In this document: one piece after another, positions 39,871 through 49,747 of the stretch
Numbering within the stretch: position 1 is the stretch's first letter
Layout of the letters: each line of letters opens with the position of its first letter
Assembly: GCA_964489715.1 (NCBI GenBank)
Contig: CAZBAK010000005.1
Coordinates: 1 to 64,000 of the forward strand
From: Tissierella_A sp964489715
GTDB taxonomy: Bacteria; Bacillota; Clostridia; Tissierellales; Tissierellaceae
Length of the DNA: 64,000 nt
Direction: 5' to 3'
Notes under the pieces: generated by a model
What the model was told of the DNA's origin: nothing
Seen by the model: only the letters and a program-made list of their open reading frames with translations
The model's database searches: none
Position numbers and translations under genes: made by a program

Positions 39871-41811
39871 TTAATAATCTGCCTCTACTGCATGAAAGTA
39901 TTCATCCAAGCTAAGGCCACTTGCCCTAATTTTTTTAGCTAGATCAACACCAACATATCTAAAGTGCCAAGGCTCATATTTATAGCCTGTTATATCTTCC
40001 TTGTCCTTAGGATATCTCAATATAAGCCCATATTTATATGAGTTTTTAGCCATCCAAATCCCTTCTTTCATCTGACCAAGTTTTTCAGAAGTATAGTATT
40101 TGGAATTGGCCCCTCCTATATCAAAGGCCAGTCCTGTTTGGTGTTCTGAATGACCTGGCCTTGCTGAGTAAGTTTCAGCCTTTTTTCTTCCATCTTTCTT
40201 AACATATCTATTAAAGAGATTTTTCTGATAATTATATGATCTAAAATCAGAAAATATATTTAACTTTATAGCATCTTTTTTAGCATCTCTTATCATCATA
40301 TTTACTGCCTTTAAGGCCTGGGGATTTATACCAGGATTAAAAGAGCTGGAAAGTGGATAGCCCTTATTTACTATAATAGTATTAGCAACTTTATAGCCTG
40401 TGGCTTTTTTTATGAGTTTAGTTTGGACATAGCCTGTTTTATTATTATAAGTAAGTTTATACCAGTCCTTATTATAGCTAGAGAGCTCTTGTAAGTGGCT
40501 TCCCTTAGGAATCTTAAGTAAGGATCTAGAATCTTTATTCGCCTTGGCTTTAAGATAGATATCTTCAGTAATAAAGTAGAGCTTTTCTTTTTTCAACATT
40601 TCTATTTCCCTACTTCCATTTAGTATTACTTGATCTTGAGGACTTTTAATAGTTGCCTCTCTAAGAGTTCTTCTTTCTATCTCTCTTCCATCCTTTAAAA
40701 CTACTCTATCTAAAACTGTTTTGCTTCCATCTATACCCTCGGTTTTGACTTTCTTAGTTCCCTTTTCAAGACTAGTGTCATCTATATTTATAGTCTTATA
40801 GGCTATAGGAAGATTATTAGATTCTTCCCTTATAATATAATCATTTAGCCTATAGTTTAAATCCCTTTCAACTATAGGATCTACAGCTTTTTCCCTGCCT
40901 AAAATATATAGTCTATCTACATCTCCACTAATATGGTCTAAAGTATCTAGATTGACCTTCTTTTCTTGAGTGAGAAGGAGGGAAGCATTTTTCTTGTAGG
41001 CAAAGTAGCCTCCAGTTACTGCATCTGCATAATTATAGCCATTTGCTACTACTATATTTTCTCTATCCTGTTTGTATGCTTTTGAAATTTCAAGGGCTGT
41101 ATCCTCCCTATTGGAACCTTGAATTCTTTGGTAAACTATACCAAGGGAGAGGAGCTGTTCTTCTACCCTTTCAGATATGGCCAGCCTGCCACCTACTATA
41201 TTGACTTTTTTTACTCCTAGATCCTTTAAAGCAGCTAGAGTGGTATCTGAAATCCTATTGCTGTGGCTTAAAAGTATGGGTAGATCCTTATCTGCAGAAA
41301 CACTTCCTATAGAAAGTGCATCGGCTAAAACTCCATAGCCAAGGGTCAAGAAGACCTCATCTTTTTCTTGTCCATAGACTTCTTTTAATAGTTTTATGGC
41401 AAGATCTTCAATATTCTCTCCACTTATAGTGGATACTTGATAATTTGCAAGAGAATCCTTTATATTATTTGAAAAAGTAGCTTCCTTATCTACTAGGATT
41501 ATATTCTTAGCTTCTAATCTTTCAATCTCTGCTAGTAGGCTAGCTGCTAGCTTATCTGAAGAGCTAATCAATATGGGAGCATCATGTTTCTTAGATAGAA
41601 TGGTAGACAAGAGAGCTTCTAATTGGCTATTATATTCAACCAATATCACAGTGTCAGACTTATCATATACATTTTTACTGATTTCTATTGAAGTAAGTAT
41701 TCTGTTTTCCCCACCTAATCTTGTGTTTTTAGCCTCTTCTGCCAATACATTATTAGGTAAAATAAAGATAAAGACCAAGGAAAATATTGTTTTTTTAATC
41801 CAACTTTTCAT
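39871..41811 (-). CDS. Cell-wall-binding D-Ala-D-Ala carboxypeptidase (CWB2-G5-SH3-VanY)
   Basis: A 646-residue secreted multidomain protein. Signal peptide about 1-24. Residues about 30-320 are three cell-wall-binding-2 repeats (NTRLGGENRILTSIEISKNV, then VNIVGGRLAIS and GSNREDTALEISKAY). About 335-400 is a G5-like domain (RVVLKDGREIERRTLREA), 410-470 a bacterial SH3 (YNKDWYKLTYNNKTGYVQTKL), and 485-640 a VanY/LAS peptidase with zinc motif SARPGHSEHQTGLAFDIGG and EPWHFRYVG. It should be anchored noncovalently to the wall and trim peptidoglycan stem peptides. Single gene on the minus strand. Confidence 0.88.
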   Translation of the reverse strand: MKSWIKKTIFSLVFIFILPNNVLAEEAKNTRLGGENRILTSIEISKNVYDKSDTVILVEYNSQLEALLSTILSKKHDAPILISSSDKLAASLLAEIERLEAKNIILVDKEATFSNNIKDSLANYQVSTISGENIEDLAIKLLKEVYGQEKDEVFLTLGYGVLADALSIGSVSADKDLPILLSHSNRISDTTLAALKDLGVKKVNIVGGRLAISERVEEQLLSLGIVYQRIQGSNREDTALEISKAYKQDRENIVVANGYNYADAVTGGYFAYKKNASLLLTQEKKVNLDTLDHISGDVDRLYILGREKAVDPIVERDLNYRLNDYIIREESNNLPIAYKTINIDDTSLEKGTKKVKTEGIDGSKTVLDRVVLKDGREIERRTLREATIKSPQDQVILNGSREIEMLKKEKLYFITEDIYLKAKANKDSRSLLKIPKGSHLQELSSYNKDWYKLTYNNKTGYVQTKLIKKATGYKVANTIIVNKGYPLSSSFNPGINPQALKAVNMMIRDAKKDAIKLNIFSDFRSYNYQKNLFNRYVKKDGRKKAETYSARPGHSEHQTGLAFDIGGANSKYYTSEKLGQMKEGIWMAKNSYKYGLILRYPKDKEDITGYKYEPWHFRYVGVDLAKKIRASGLSLDEYFHAVEADY

Positions 41812-42006
41812 TATTTACCTCCTTTCCTAGTTTAAAACTCCATATATCTCTTATACCCATTATATAATAAGAAAGAGCCTATTGTAAAAGAATAGACAAT
41901 AAAAATGGGCCTAAGGGCTTTAGTTCTTTAAAACAAGCTCTAAAAATGGTATAATCTCATTAAACATGTAAAATGTACGAAAAATTTAAAGATGGAAGGT
42001 GTAAAG

Positions 42007-44220
42007 ATGACATTTCCCTTTAATAGGATGTTTAGAAAAAATATGGAGGAAGAAGTGGAAGAAGACTGTCAAAGTATACAGGTGGACTTTGAAGATTTAA
42101 AAGAAAACGTTTACTATGGACAAAAATTAATGGCAGTAGCTAGTTGGACCCATTTTATAAAAGAAGAAAAAACTTTTTTCTCAGAGGAGATCTATAGGAT
42201 ATTTGAAGTCAATGATAAGGATGTCAGCGATAAATTAGATAGATTTAAGGACTATATTCACCCTAAGCACAGAGAAAGAGTAGTAAAGCATATAGAAGGA
42301 GCTCTAAGGGGAAAAGAATACGATATAGAATATGAGATAATAACTGAAGGATCCAAGATAAAGTTGCTACGTGAAAAGACCAAGATAATCTATGATGAAA
42401 ATAAAGCTCCCATGAAGATAGTTGGAAGCCTACAAGATATTACAGAATATAAGGCCTTAAACTCAGATCAGGGTAATTATGAAAAATATGATCCTATTAC
42501 AGGATTTAAAACTCCCAGCTATTTTTTAGAAGAATTAAAGCTAGTTGAAAAAGATGCAAAGATGAAGGCTGAAAAATACGGACTTATCTTTATAGATATT
42601 GAGGGATTTAAAAATACCAGCTACTCTCTAGGTGATGACCTAGGAGATAGCCTACTTATCCAAATAGTTGATAAATTAAAGACCTTGCTAGGAGACAATG
42701 AACACATAAGTAGGTATTCGCAGGATAGTATAGCCCTAATAGCTAAAGAGGGAAAGGAAAGCAAAAACTATGAAGCCCTAGCAGAAAATATAATTAAACT
42801 CTTTTCAGATCCCTTTAAGATAGATTCTTATGAAGTAAATCTAAGTGTCAATATAGGGATATGTATATTTCCCAAGAAGGATAGGGATAATTTACCCTTG
42901 AAAAACAGTGCTAAGATAGCCTTGATAAATTCCAAAAAGCAGGGAAAAAATACATATGATGTCTATTCTTCTAAATTAAATATAGAATTTTACAAAGAGT
43001 TTACACTTAGAAGTGACCTATACCATGCTATGGAAAAAGATCAATTAGAGATATACTATCAGCCAATTGTAAACTTAAAGACAAGTGAGATAATAGCTGG
43101 AGAAGTTTTGACTAGATGGAATCATCCTGAATGGGGTATTGTTCCTCCTGATGAATTTATCTCTATAGCTGAAGAAACAGGACTGATTATAGATATTGGA
43201 AGATGGGTATTGGATCAGGTTTGTAAAAATTATAAAAGATGGAAAAAGAATAAGATGACAAAGATTAAAATCTCTGTGAACTTTTCCTGTGTGGAATTTT
43301 TCCAGAAAGATTTTATAGAAAATATAGATAGGATTATAAAGAGTTATGATCTAACTCCAGATTTCTTAATTATGGAGGTAAATGAAAATATATTTCTTAA
43401 AAATCAAGACAAGGCCATGGAAGACATTAAAAGATTGAGAGCTATGGGCATAGAAATAGCTCTTGATAATTTTGGAACAGGATTTTCCTCCCTATCATAC
43501 TTAAATCCCTATACAGTGAATATTATAAAATTAGATAAGAGCTTTGTAAATAAGATTCCCCTAGATAGGAATTCAAATATCATAACCAGGGCCTCTGCAA
43601 AACTAGCTAGAGAGCTTAGACTAAAATTTGTGGCCAAGGGAATAGAGAATTTAGAACAACTTAAATTTTTAAAGAGAATAGATTGTATAGCAGGCCAGGG
43701 ACACCTATATAGTACGGCAAGACAAGTGAGAGACTTTGAAAAGATACTAGCAAAAAGAGTATGTAAACCTTCTATTGTAGATGTAAACTTACACAAGGGC
43801 AGCAATGATAGGCGTAAGTTTTTTAGAATAGATTTTTTAAATCTCCTAGAGACAGACTTAACTATTTTAGAGATAGCAGGTAAAAGTGTAAATATAGGTA
43901 ATACAAAAGTATTGGTCAAGGATATTGGCCCAGGAGGCCTATGCTTTGTCTCCAATATAAGATTTCCTGTTGAGAAAAAACTTCTCTTTAAATTTGTTAC
44001 AAATCTAATAGATAAGGAAATGGTCTTTTATGGTCGTGCAGTATGGACAGAGGAATTGCCTAAGAAGCTATATAAGTATGGTATAGAATTTAAGATAGAT
44101 AACAATGAAAGAGAGGTCTTATTTCAAGATTTAAACCAGGTTCAGCTTAAAATGAGAAATAATATATTATTTGATGAGGGAAACTTTATAGATATTTCCT
44201 ATGAAAGATATTTTGAATAG
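42007..44220 (+). CDS. PAS-GGDEF-EAL-PilZ protein with eroded catalytic motifs
   Basis: A 737-residue signalling protein without TM helices. About 60-155 is a PAS/PAC domain (IHPKHRERVVKHIEGAL, VGSLQDITEYK). About 160-320 is GGDEF-like, but the active loop reads RYSQDSIALI instead of GGDEF. About 335-590 is EAL-like: GEVLTRWNHP keeps the first glutamate, but DDFGTG reads DNFGTG and AEGVE reads AKGIE. About 605-720 is PilZ with RRKFFRIDF and VKDIGPGGLCF, close to the RxxxR and DxSxxG c-di-GMP-binding motifs. It is probably a c-di-GMP sensor rather than an enzyme, which is inference. ATG 42007 follows GGAAGGTG. Confidence 0.88.
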   Translation: MTFPFNRMFRKNMEEEVEEDCQSIQVDFEDLKENVYYGQKLMAVASWTHFIKEEKTFFSEEIYRIFEVNDKDVSDKLDRFKDYIHPKHRERVVKHIEGALRGKEYDIEYEIITEGSKIKLLREKTKIIYDENKAPMKIVGSLQDITEYKALNSDQGNYEKYDPITGFKTPSYFLEELKLVEKDAKMKAEKYGLIFIDIEGFKNTSYSLGDDLGDSLLIQIVDKLKTLLGDNEHISRYSQDSIALIAKEGKESKNYEALAENIIKLFSDPFKIDSYEVNLSVNIGICIFPKKDRDNLPLKNSAKIALINSKKQGKNTYDVYSSKLNIEFYKEFTLRSDLYHAMEKDQLEIYYQPIVNLKTSEIIAGEVLTRWNHPEWGIVPPDEFISIAEETGLIIDIGRWVLDQVCKNYKRWKKNKMTKIKISVNFSCVEFFQKDFIENIDRIIKSYDLTPDFLIMEVNENIFLKNQDKAMEDIKRLRAMGIEIALDNFGTGFSSLSYLNPYTVNIIKLDKSFVNKIPLDRNSNIITRASAKLARELRLKFVAKGIENLEQLKFLKRIDCIAGQGHLYSTARQVRDFEKILAKRVCKPSIVDVNLHKGSNDRRKFFRIDFLNLLETDLTILEIAGKSVNIGNTKVLVKDIGPGGLCFVSNIRFPVEKKLLFKFVTNLIDKEMVFYGRAVWTEELPKKLYKYGIEFKIDNNEREVLFQDLNQVQLKMRNNILFDEGNFIDISYERYFE

Positions 44221-44265
44221 GTCAGGGATATAAATACTTAGACCAGGAATGAAAGGAATAGAAAA

Positions 44266-45858
44266 ATGATAAGAGTTCCAGAAATTAAGTTAAATTTAGA
44301 TGAAGATGAAAGCAAGTTGGGAGAGCTATTGGCTAAAAAACTAAATATATCTCCTAAGGATATAGTGGACTTTAAAATATTTAAAAAATCAATAGATGCC
44401 AGGCGAAAAGATAGGATCCACTTTGTCTACACCCTGGATTGTAAGATAAAAAATGAAGAAAAGATCCTTAAGAGACATTCAAAGAGGGGTGTAAACAAGG
44501 TAAAGGATACTAAGAGAGAATATAGGCCTCTAGCCCCAGAGGGGACCCCTAGGCCCCTAGTAGTAGGAGCTGGACCATCTGGACTCTTTGCAGCTTTAGT
44601 CTTGGCTAAATCAGGATACAGGCCTATACTAGTGGAAAGAGGTAAGGATGTAGACAGGAGGGCCCTAGATGTGGGTTTCTTTTGGAAGGATGGAAAGCTG
44701 AACCCAGAGTCAAATGTACAATTTGGAGAAGGTGGAGCTGGTACATTTTCTGATGGCAAGCTTACAACACTTGTTAAGGACCCTAGATCAAGATGGATCC
44801 TAGAAGAATTCGTTAAAAATGGGGCACCTGAAGATATACTCTATATAAACAAGCCTCATATAGGAACGGACATACTTAGAAATGTGGTAAAGGAAGTTAG
44901 AAAGACTATTATATCCCTAGGTGGAGAGGTTAGATTTGAAAGTAAACTAACGGATCTAATAATTGAAGATAGGAAAATAATAGGAGCTAGGATCAATGGA
45001 GAAGAGGAAATAAAGACTGATAGAGTTCTACTAGCCATAGGTCACAGCGCCAGGGATACTTTTAAAATGCTCCTAGATAGTGGAGTAGAAATAAGGCAAA
45101 AGGCCTTTTCAATAGGAGTTAGAATAGAACATCCTCAGGAACTTATAGATGAAAAGCAATATGGCAAGTTTAAGGATCATGAAAAACTAGGTGCTGCAGA
45201 ATATAAACTCTCAGCCCACTTTCCCAATGGAAGATCTGCCTATTCATTTTGTATGTGTCCAGGAGGCATGGTCATAGGGGCCAGTTCAGAAGAAGGCAAG
45301 ATAGTTACAAATGGTATGAGCATGCATTCAAGATCTGGTCAAAATGCAAACAGTGCCATACTTGTAGGAGTAGATCCATCTGACTTTAAAGACGATCATC
45401 CCCTGGCAGGAGTAGAATTTCAAAGAAAATGGGAATCTCTAGCATTTAAATTAGGAGGATCTGATTACAGGGCTCCTGCACAAAGAGTAGAAGACTTTTT
45501 AAATGATAGGCCTTCTGAAGAAATAGGAAGTGTGGAAAAAACTTATAATCCAGGAGTAAAGATGACTGATCTAAGACTTTGTCTACCAGACTATGTTACA
45601 GATACCTTGAAGCTGGCTATAGAAGAATTTGATAAAAAGATAAGAGGCTTTAACAATCCAGATAGTATCCTAACAGGAGTAGAAACTAGAAGCTCTTCAC
45701 CTGTTAGAATACAAAGAGGGGAGAGTTTAGAATCAAATATAAAGGGCCTTTACCCTCTAGGTGAGGGAGCAGGATATGCAGGAGGCATCATGTCTGCAGC
45801 TATAGATGGCATAAGGGTAGCAGATAAGATTCTAGAAGAAGTACAAGATAGTAAGTAA
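44266..45858 (+). CDS. FAD-dependent oxidoreductase (COG2509-type)
   Basis: A 530-residue FAD protein. An N-terminal domain of about 90 residues (KLNISPKDIVDFKIFKKSID) precedes the Rossmann FAD motif PLVVGAGPSGLFAALVLAKSG near residue 98. Conserved blocks NVQFGEGGAGTFSDGKLTTL, KAFSIGVRIEHPQELID, CPGGMVIGASSE and YPLGEGAGYAGGIMSAAIDG follow. This matches the widespread uncharacterised NAD(P)/FAD dehydrogenase family. Its reaction is unknown. It follows the PilZ protein gene by 45 bp in the same direction. Confidence 0.85.
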   Translation: MIRVPEIKLNLDEDESKLGELLAKKLNISPKDIVDFKIFKKSIDARRKDRIHFVYTLDCKIKNEEKILKRHSKRGVNKVKDTKREYRPLAPEGTPRPLVVGAGPSGLFAALVLAKSGYRPILVERGKDVDRRALDVGFFWKDGKLNPESNVQFGEGGAGTFSDGKLTTLVKDPRSRWILEEFVKNGAPEDILYINKPHIGTDILRNVVKEVRKTIISLGGEVRFESKLTDLIIEDRKIIGARINGEEEIKTDRVLLAIGHSARDTFKMLLDSGVEIRQKAFSIGVRIEHPQELIDEKQYGKFKDHEKLGAAEYKLSAHFPNGRSAYSFCMCPGGMVIGASSEEGKIVTNGMSMHSRSGQNANSAILVGVDPSDFKDDHPLAGVEFQRKWESLAFKLGGSDYRAPAQRVEDFLNDRPSEEIGSVEKTYNPGVKMTDLRLCLPDYVTDTLKLAIEEFDKKIRGFNNPDSILTGVETRSSSPVRIQRGESLESNIKGLYPLGEGAGYAGGIMSAAIDGIRVADKILEEVQDSK

Positions 45859-45862
45859 AAAC

Positions 45863-45904
45863 AAAGCTCCAGGAGATAAGTAAATTTACCTCTCTTGGAG
45901 CTTT
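45863..45904. terminator. Convergent terminator (FAD protein / aldehyde dehydrogenase)
   Basis: AAAGCTCCAGGAGA pairs with TCTCTTGGAGCTTT; T-rich tail on both strands. Confidence 0.8.
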
Positions 45905-45913
45905 TCTTAATGA

Positions 45914-47293
45914 TTATTTCATTATTTTTTTAACCAGTTTTAATTTTCTAGAAGTATAGGGTGGGAATTTTATAGATTCACCAATTTTGGATATAGACTT
46001 AAATATACTCTTTTCATCTGTAAACTCAAAAAAGGTGTATTTTGAGTGATACTTGCCCATACCACTTCTTCCAACTCCACCAAAGGGGAGGTTAGGATTT
46101 GCTATATGATTTATAGTGCTGTTTATAGAAGCTCCACCAAATTCAATCCTATCTAAGACAAAGTCTTCTATTTCCTTATCTTTTGTAAAAAGATATAGGG
46201 CTAGGGGATATCTGTTTCTTCTAATGATGGCTAAACACTCCTCTATATCCCTATAGACAATTATAGGCAGAAGAGGACCAAATATCTCTTCCTTCATAAT
46301 CCTATCTTCCATATTTACATCCTTTATAAGAGTTGGCTCTATAAATAGATTCTCCTTATTGTAGTTTCCACCTTCTAGCACACTTCCGTCGCTTAAAAGG
46401 CCTACCACTCTATCAAAGTTTTTTTCATCTATTATCTTTCCAAGGCTTTCATATCTTTCTTCGTCATCTCCATAAAATTTTTCTATGGAATCAATAATCT
46501 TCTCAACAAGTCTATCTTTTATATCTTGGTGAACTAAAAGATAGTCTGGTGCTATACAGGTTTGACCAAGATTTAAAAACTTACCCCAGGTGATACTCTT
46601 AGCCGTATAGGATAGGTCTGCGTCATAATGAACTATGGCTGGGCTTTTTCCACCTAGCTCTAAGGTTACAGGAGTTAAGTGATTTGCAGCTCTTTTATAT
46701 ATCTGGGTTCCTACTCCCTGGCTACCTGTAAAAAAGATATGATCCAGTGGATAATTATCTATTAGATCATTTATAAGCTGATTTTCTACATCTACAAACT
46801 CTATATAATCCTTAGGAAAAGATTCTCCTATAATTTTCTTCATTATCTCTTTTGTATGTTTTGATTTACTGGAGCCCTTAAGTATAATACAATTGCCAGC
46901 AGCTATGGCACCTATAAGAGGAGAAATAGTCAACTGAAAAGGATAATTCCAAGGGCTTATAATAAGGACAACTCCCTTGGGCATTCTTTTAATAAAACTC
47001 TTGGCAGGGTGTAGATGTATGGGAGTTTCAACCCTTATCTCACTCATCCAGGTCTTGAGATTATCTATAGCTGCATTTAATTCTTCATATATTATACCTA
47101 TTTCCGATACATAGGCTTCAAACTCCCCCTTGTTTAAATCCAATCTCAAGGCTTCCATTATCTCTTCTTCTCTTTCTTCTATGGACTTTTTTAACTTTAG
47201 TAGATTATTTAATCTAAAATCATAGGATATAGTATTGTTTTCGTCAAAGAACTTTCTCTTTGAATAATAAATTTGATCTAACAATGTAATCAC
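45914..47293 (-). CDS. Aldehyde dehydrogenase (class 3-like)
   Basis: A 459-residue ALDH. Cofactor and catalytic motifs visible: GVVLIISPWNYPFQL, FFTGSQGVG, the general base Glu in LELGGKSPAIVH, the nucleophile Cys in NLGQTCIAPDYLL and EEIFGPLLPI. The lack of an N-terminal extension and the KSITWGKFLNLGQTC context place it with the class-3/YwdH group oxidising medium-chain or aromatic aldehydes. Single gene; a hairpin separates it from sigA upstream. Confidence 0.93.
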   Translation of the reverse strand: MITLLDQIYYSKRKFFDENNTISYDFRLNNLLKLKKSIEEREEEIMEALRLDLNKGEFEAYVSEIGIIYEELNAAIDNLKTWMSEIRVETPIHLHPAKSFIKRMPKGVVLIISPWNYPFQLTISPLIGAIAAGNCIILKGSSKSKHTKEIMKKIIGESFPKDYIEFVDVENQLINDLIDNYPLDHIFFTGSQGVGTQIYKRAANHLTPVTLELGGKSPAIVHYDADLSYTAKSITWGKFLNLGQTCIAPDYLLVHQDIKDRLVEKIIDSIEKFYGDDEERYESLGKIIDEKNFDRVVGLLSDGSVLEGGNYNKENLFIEPTLIKDVNMEDRIMKEEIFGPLLPIIVYRDIEECLAIIRRNRYPLALYLFTKDKEIEDFVLDRIEFGGASINSTINHIANPNLPFGGVGRSGMGKYHSKYTFFEFTDEKSIFKSISKIGESIKFPPYTSRKLKLVKKIMK

Positions 47294-47366
47294 CTCTCCA
47301 TCATTAATTATACTCTAAAATAAATATTTAAAACTATTTAAAAATCCTATTTTACATAAAAAAATA

Positions 47367-47394
47367 ATACCCCAAGCTTTAAAAGCTTGGGATA
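47367..47394 (-). terminator. Terminator of sigA-like gene
   Basis: A stem ATACCCCAAGCTTT with AAAGCTTGGGATAT, followed on the minus strand by ATTATTTTTTT. Confidence 0.8.
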
Positions 47395-47396
47395 TT

Positions 47397-48230
47397 CTAA
47401 TCTAAAAAATCTTTAATTTTTTGACTTCTACTAGGATGACGGAGTTTTCTAAGTGCCTTTGCTTCAATTTGCCTTATTCTCTCTCGAGTCAAGTCAAATA
47501 TGTTTCCTACTTCTTCTAAAGTTCTTGCCCTACCATCATTTAGACCGAACCTCAATATTAAAACTTCCTGTTCTCTAGCAGATAAGGTATCCAATACATC
47601 TAAGAGTCCTTCTTTAAGCATTACTAAAGATGTAGCTTCGTCAGGAGTTTTTATAAAATCATCCTCAATAAAATCTCCAAGTTCACTTTCCTCTTCCCCA
47701 ATTGGAGTTTCAAGTGAAACTGGTCTTTCAGCTATTTTTTGGATCTCTCTTACCTTTTCAGGAGTCATATCTAATAATTCACCAATTTCTTCTGGAGTAG
47801 GTTCTCTGCCTAAATCTTGTAAGAGTTCTCTTTGCACCTTAACCAGCTTGTTTATGGTTTCAACCATATGGACTGGAACTCTTATAGTCCTAGCTTGGTC
47901 TGCTAATGCCCTAGTAATAGCCTGTCTTATCCACCAGGTTGCATAGGTAGAAAATTTGAAACCCTTAGTATAATCAAACTTATCTATGGCTTTCATAAGT
48001 CCTATATTACCTTCTTGAATAAGATCTAAAAAGGACATACCTCTTCCCATATGTTTCTTAGCTATGCTCACTACAAGCCTAAGGTTAGCTTCTGCAAGTT
48101 CACTTTTAGCAGTATCATCACCTTGTTCTATACGCTTAGCAAGCACCACTTCTTCTTCTTTTTTGAGAAGAGGGACTTTACCGATTTCTTTTAAATACAT
48201 AGTTACTGGGTCATTCATAGTTTTGGCCAC
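47397..48230 (-). CDS. Primary-type sigma-70 factor lacking region 1.1 (RpoD/SigA-like)
   Basis: A 277-residue sigma factor. Regions 1.2 (DPVTMYLKEIGKVPLLKKEE), 2 (NLRLVVSIAKKHMGRGMSFL, DLIQEGNIGLMKAIDKFDY, ATWWIRQAITRAL), 3 and 4 (TLEEVGNIFDLTRERIRQIE, KALRKLRHPSR) are all of the SigA type. It is roughly 90 residues shorter than usual SigA because region 1.1 is absent, and no dnaG is next to it. GTG 48230 with AAGGGGAT is the start; no upstream in-frame extension with 1.1 character was seen. It may be the housekeeping factor or a second primary-like sigma. Confidence 0.88.
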   Translation of the reverse strand: MAKTMNDPVTMYLKEIGKVPLLKKEEEVVLAKRIEQGDDTAKSELAEANLRLVVSIAKKHMGRGMSFLDLIQEGNIGLMKAIDKFDYTKGFKFSTYATWWIRQAITRALADQARTIRVPVHMVETINKLVKVQRELLQDLGREPTPEEIGELLDMTPEKVREIQKIAERPVSLETPIGEEESELGDFIEDDFIKTPDEATSLVMLKEGLLDVLDTLSAREQEVLILRFGLNDGRARTLEEVGNIFDLTRERIRQIEAKALRKLRHPSRSQKIKDFLD

Positions 48231-48265
48231 AACACTATCCCCTTCTTTTTGTTACATATACTTCC

Positions 48266-48294
48266 ATTATACATCATATACAGGTGATTTGCAA
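48266..48294 (-). promoter_or_regulatory. Promoter of the sigA-like gene
   Basis: On the minus strand TTGCAA (48289-48294), 17-bp spacer, TATAAT (complement of 48266-48271), about 36 bp before the start codon. Confidence 0.75.
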
Positions 48295-48501
48295 AATTTA
48301 AGATGTTAATGAAAGGCTCCTAAAGCTATTTTCTACCCATTAATCTATATTCTATTCACTTATCAAGAAAAAAGATAGAAAATAAAAAAATATAAGCCTA
48401 GAAAATTTGGAGAAATTTATAATTCTTTTATAAAGTAGATATATTTGATAGAATAGATACAATCAGCTAAAAAGACTAAGAAAAAAAGGACGGTAAAATA
48501 A

Positions 48502-49734
48502 ATGATAAAAGATTTTAAGGAATTGGGAATAAAAAAAGAATTGGTAGATCTACTTGCCAACAATGGAATAAAGACTCCTACTCCCATACAGGAAAAGACC
48601 ATACCGCTTATTAAGGATGGAAAAGATGTTATAGGTGAAGCTCAAACAGGAACTGGAAAGACACTGGCCTTTCTCCTACCTATAATAGAGGGAATAAATA
48701 TAGAAAAAAATCAAGTGCAAGCCCTAATAATGGCTCCAACTCGTGAGTTGGCAATTCAGATTACTGAAGAAGCAAGGAGATTGACTCAAGCCTTTGATAT
48801 CAATATACTTGCAGTTTATGGTGGACAAGATGTATTTAATCAACTGAGAAAACTTAAAAATGGAGTTCATTTAGTTATAGGTACTCCAGGCAGGCTACTG
48901 GATCACATGAGGCGAGGCAGTATAAATCTAGGCTCTACTAGATACCTGGTCCTAGATGAGGCTGATATTATGCTAAATATGGGTTTCTTACATGATATGG
49001 AAGATATAATATCTCAAACTCCAAAGAGACGCCAAACCATGCTTTTTTCAGCTACAATTCCAAAGGGACTTAGAAATCTAGCTAAGAAGTATATGAAAGA
49101 GCCTCAGACAGTTAGGATTCAAAAAGATAATATAATCCTAGAGGAAATAGATCAAATAGTTATAAGAACTACAGATAGGCAAAAGGAAGAAACTCTTATA
49201 AAGATAATCGAGGAAGAAAATCCTTTTATGGCTATTATATTTTGTAGAACCAAGAGAAGGGTAAAAACTTTAAACCAACACCTACAGGAAGCAGGCTTTA
49301 TCTCTGATGAAATCCATGGAGACCTAAGTCAGGGTAAGAGAGAGAGGGTTTTAAAGTCCTTTAGAAAGATGGAGATTCCACTTCTTGTGGCTACAGATGT
49401 TGCAGCTCGTGGACTGGATATAGAGGGAATAACCCACATATTTAACTATGATATACCAGAGGATCCAGATTCCTATATACACAGAATAGGTAGAACGGGA
49501 AGGGCTGGAGAAAAAGGAAAGGCCTATACCTTTGTAACTCCTAAAAACCAAGAAGATTTAATTACCATAGAAAAAAAGATACAGTCCACCTTAAAGAGCA
49601 AGGACATGGTAAGGGAAAAGGGTAAAAACAAGTCTAGAAATTCAAAGCCTAAATCAAAGGGCAAGTGGAATAAAAAATCTGGAGGCAAGGGCAAGAAAGC
49701 AGGATCTAATAAATCCAGAGGAAGAAAGAGATAA
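48502..49734 (+). CDS. DEAD-box ATP-dependent RNA helicase (CshA/DeaD-like)
   Basis: A 410-residue helicase with all standard motifs: Q motif (TPTPIQEKTIPLIKDG), AQTGTGKTLAF, PTRELAIQ, VIGTPGRLLDHM, LDEADIMLNMGF, FSATIP, IFCRTKRRV, ATDVAARGLDIEGI and YIHRIGRTGRAG. The last ~45 residues are a Lys/Ser/Gly-rich basic tail of the sort that binds RNA. Probably a general cold/stress and mRNA or ribosome remodelling helicase. It is followed 13 bp later by the GAF-domain reductase gene. Confidence 0.95.
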   Translation: MIKDFKELGIKKELVDLLANNGIKTPTPIQEKTIPLIKDGKDVIGEAQTGTGKTLAFLLPIIEGINIEKNQVQALIMAPTRELAIQITEEARRLTQAFDINILAVYGGQDVFNQLRKLKNGVHLVIGTPGRLLDHMRRGSINLGSTRYLVLDEADIMLNMGFLHDMEDIISQTPKRRQTMLFSATIPKGLRNLAKKYMKEPQTVRIQKDNIILEEIDQIVIRTTDRQKEETLIKIIEEENPFMAIIFCRTKRRVKTLNQHLQEAGFISDEIHGDLSQGKRERVLKSFRKMEIPLLVATDVAARGLDIEGITHIFNYDIPEDPDSYIHRIGRTGRAGEKGKAYTFVTPKNQEDLITIEKKIQSTLKSKDMVREKGKNKSRNSKPKSKGKWNKKSGGKGKKAGSNKSRGRKR

Positions 49735-49747
49735 GAGAGGTAGAAAG

